Shown here: one piece after another, positions 34,829 to 36,112 of the stretch
How the letters are laid out: every line of letters starts with the position of its first letter
How positions within the stretch are numbered: position 1 is the first letter of the stretch
Assembly: GCA_028875245.1 (NCBI GenBank)
Contig: JAPPEU010000003.1
Span: 1 to 36,112 of the forward strand
DNA length: 36,112 nucleotides
Direction: 5' to 3'
Origin: Chloroflexota bacterium
GTDB taxonomy: Bacteria > Chloroflexota > Anaerolineae > Aggregatilineales > Phototrophicaceae
Made by a program: the position numbers and the translations under genes
Notes under the pieces: generated by a model
What the model was told of the DNA's origin: nothing
The model's database searches: none
What the model saw: only the letters and a program-made list of their open reading frames with translations

Positions 34829-34872
34829 GGCAGTGTGCTCGCTAGTGAAATGACCTGAGCGGGACCGCTGCC

Positions 34873-35973
34873 ATGAGCGATGAACCGGTCACCCAACAGC
34901 CGAATCATGAAGACGACGAGCCGTCGGCCTCGGCGATTTTTGTCGAATTAATGCGGCAGGCAGCGGCGAAAGCGGCGCCCAAATCGAGAGCCTCCGCGCC
35001 TGAGAGGTTGGCCGGGCAGCAAGCGCTTCCTGAGGGAGCCGAGCCCAGCCTGGCGCCCCTCGATGAGACGCATCAGATTCGGCGTGTGCGCAGGCGGCTG
35101 GCGCTGCGCCGTCCTCATCCGTCCAGCATGGCGGGCGGTTTCCTCGGCACGATCTTTGTCGTTGTGGTCAGCACGGCGCTGGTGGCGACCCTGCTGATGT
35201 TCTTCGTCAATCCGGAGTTTCTGAATCCGGCCGTCGTAAAAGGACTGCAGCTGGACCGCGACGAGATCATCGCCGGCATCGAAGCGCCGCGCCCGACGCC
35301 AGTGCGGACGCCGCAATGGCTCCGCCGCATCGGCATCATTTCCGGGCATCGCGGCCTGGGCACGAACTTGAATCGCGACCCCGGCGCTGTCTGTTACGAC
35401 GCCTACCAGCAGCCATACCTGGAAGAAGAGACGATCAACTTCGCTGTCTCGCGGCGGGTGGTCGCCAACCTGGAGGCTTTGAATTTCACCGTTGATATGC
35501 TCGATGAGTTTGATCCGCGCCTGGATGATTATCGCGCCGACGCGCTGCTGTCGATTCACGCCAATTCCTGCATTGATTTTGGTGAGGTTGTCTCCGGTTA
35601 TATCGTGTCCAAGTCGGACGCGCGCCCGGACGTCGGCGCCGATGTCCTGCTGCGTGAATGCATCGCGCTCAACTATGGCGCGCACATCCCCCTGGAGCGC
35701 AGCTACAACGAAACGGAAGACATGATCAACAATCACGCCTGGCGGAAGATTCATCCCTTGACCCCCGGCGTGATACTGGAGATGGGCTTCATGCTGGCCG
35801 ATCAGGAGATTTTGACGACGCAGCATGATCTGCTGGCGCATGCGATCACGATGGGCATCCTCTGCTACATTGAGAATGCCGGTCTTTCCTTCGGGCTGCC
35901 GCAGGCCGGCGAGCGATCGGCCGATTATCTGCTGCCGATTCTGGCGACGCCGACCCCGATCTTCGGCCGTTGA
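34873..35973 (+). CDS. Membrane-anchored N-acetylmuramoyl-L-alanine amidase (Amidase_3)
   Basis: A 366-residue zinc amidase that would cleave the lactyl-amide bond of peptidoglycan, freeing stem peptides. The first 85 residues are charged and presumably cytoplasmic (RRVRRRLALRR just before the membrane). A transmembrane helix is at 88-112, and the catalytic domain from about 152 would lie outside. Zinc ligands are H159 (IISGHRG, where DxGHGG is usual), E185 or E186 (EEETINFAVS) and H229 (LLSIHANS). The catalytic glutamate is E303 in VILEMGFM. The final residues are a plain tail with no SPOR or AMIN domain. ATG 34873 has AGCGGGA ahead. It sits 63 bases after the kinase/STAND gene, hinting at linked regulation of wall remodelling. 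Confidence 0.87.
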   Translation: MSDEPVTQQPNHEDDEPSASAIFVELMRQAAAKAAPKSRASAPERLAGQQALPEGAEPSLAPLDETHQIRRVRRRLALRRPHPSSMAGGFLGTIFVVVVSTALVATLLMFFVNPEFLNPAVVKGLQLDRDEIIAGIEAPRPTPVRTPQWLRRIGIISGHRGLGTNLNRDPGAVCYDAYQQPYLEEETINFAVSRRVVANLEALNFTVDMLDEFDPRLDDYRADALLSIHANSCIDFGEVVSGYIVSKSDARPDVGADVLLRECIALNYGAHIPLERSYNETEDMINNHAWRKIHPLTPGVILEMGFMLADQEILTTQHDLLAHAITMGILCYIENAGLSFGLPQAGERSADYLLPILATPTPIFGR

Positions 35974-36112
35974 GCGGCCGCGCAAGGATATAACAACAGC
36001 GCGCGCAGAGGGCGCAGCGGAAAGAGGGCGGGCGACCCAATGGCTCGCCCCTGCATAGTGGAAGTGTATCCCTTTCGGTGGAAACAAAAAAACTTTACCA
36101 CCGAGGACACCG
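35974..36112. repeat. Terminal repeats: palindrome and left half of a foldback element
   Basis: At 36026-36055 there is a GTAGGGGCG-type palindrome (GGGCGACCCAATGGCTCGCC). From 36061 to the window end runs the left half of the foldback element (GTGTATCCCTTTCGGTGG, then ACTTTACCACCGAGGACACC), cut off by the window edge. No gene is seen. Confidence 0.65.

Overview
The window is a GC-rich, gene-dense chromosomal segment. Its gene content suggests a member of the Chloroflexota, most likely an Anaerolineae-like lineage. The pointers are a large Ser/Thr kinase–STAND ATPase–WD40 protein with a transmembrane segment, several secreted beta-propeller proteins, a secreted fibronectin-III protein with long Thr/Pro-rich linkers, and intergenic regions packed with short palindromic repeats. 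This assignment is inference; no rRNA or universal marker gene is present.

Left part (1-17.0 kb) is a catabolic and transport region. Three plus-strand enzymes come first: a hydroxyacyl-CoA/L-gulonate-type dehydrogenase, a mandelate racemase-type enolase-superfamily enzyme and an SDR. They could form a sugar-acid or carboxylate oxidation route. A minus-strand operon follows with a GH2 beta-mannosidase-like enzyme and an Opp/Dpp-type ABC importer (two ATPases, one intact permease). The second permease gene has lost its 5' third, and no solute-binding protein is present. Next to that broken end is the secreted FN3 / Thr-Pro-linker / Cys-rich protein, then two PhyH-family oxygenase genes. The second is translationally coupled to an alpha/beta hydrolase gene that carries one in-frame TGA. 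A secreted TAP-like S33 peptidase/hydrolase closes this part.

Middle part (17.0-24.1 kb): a membrane-anchored GH39-like glycosidase overlaps a PMT/ArnT-type membrane glycosyltransferase by 4 nt. Tail to tail with them is a minus-strand group of guanine deaminase, a Gfo/Idh/MocA oxidoreductase and a small gamma-glutamylcyclotransferase-fold protein.

Right part (24.2-36.1 kb) looks regulatory or cell-surface in nature. It holds a 904-residue mostly helical protein that I cannot assign firmly (its N-terminus resembles the GAP1-N type domain of GTPase-associated conflict proteins). Divergent from it is a secreted SH3b plus seven-blade WD40 protein, then a TolB-like secreted propeller, the 1542-residue kinase/STAND/WD40 protein with 14 WD40 repeats and a non-RD (HQD) catalytic loop, and a membrane-anchored N-acetylmuramoyl-L-alanine amidase.

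Almost every intergenic gap contains repeats of two or three families: GTAGGGGCG...CGCCCCTAC palindromes, about 170-bp foldback elements with CACCGAGGACACCGAG cores, and related CACAGAGGACGCAGAGG halves. Both ends of the window lie inside copies of the foldback element. I saw no rRNA, tRNA, CRISPR array, IS transposase or phage gene.
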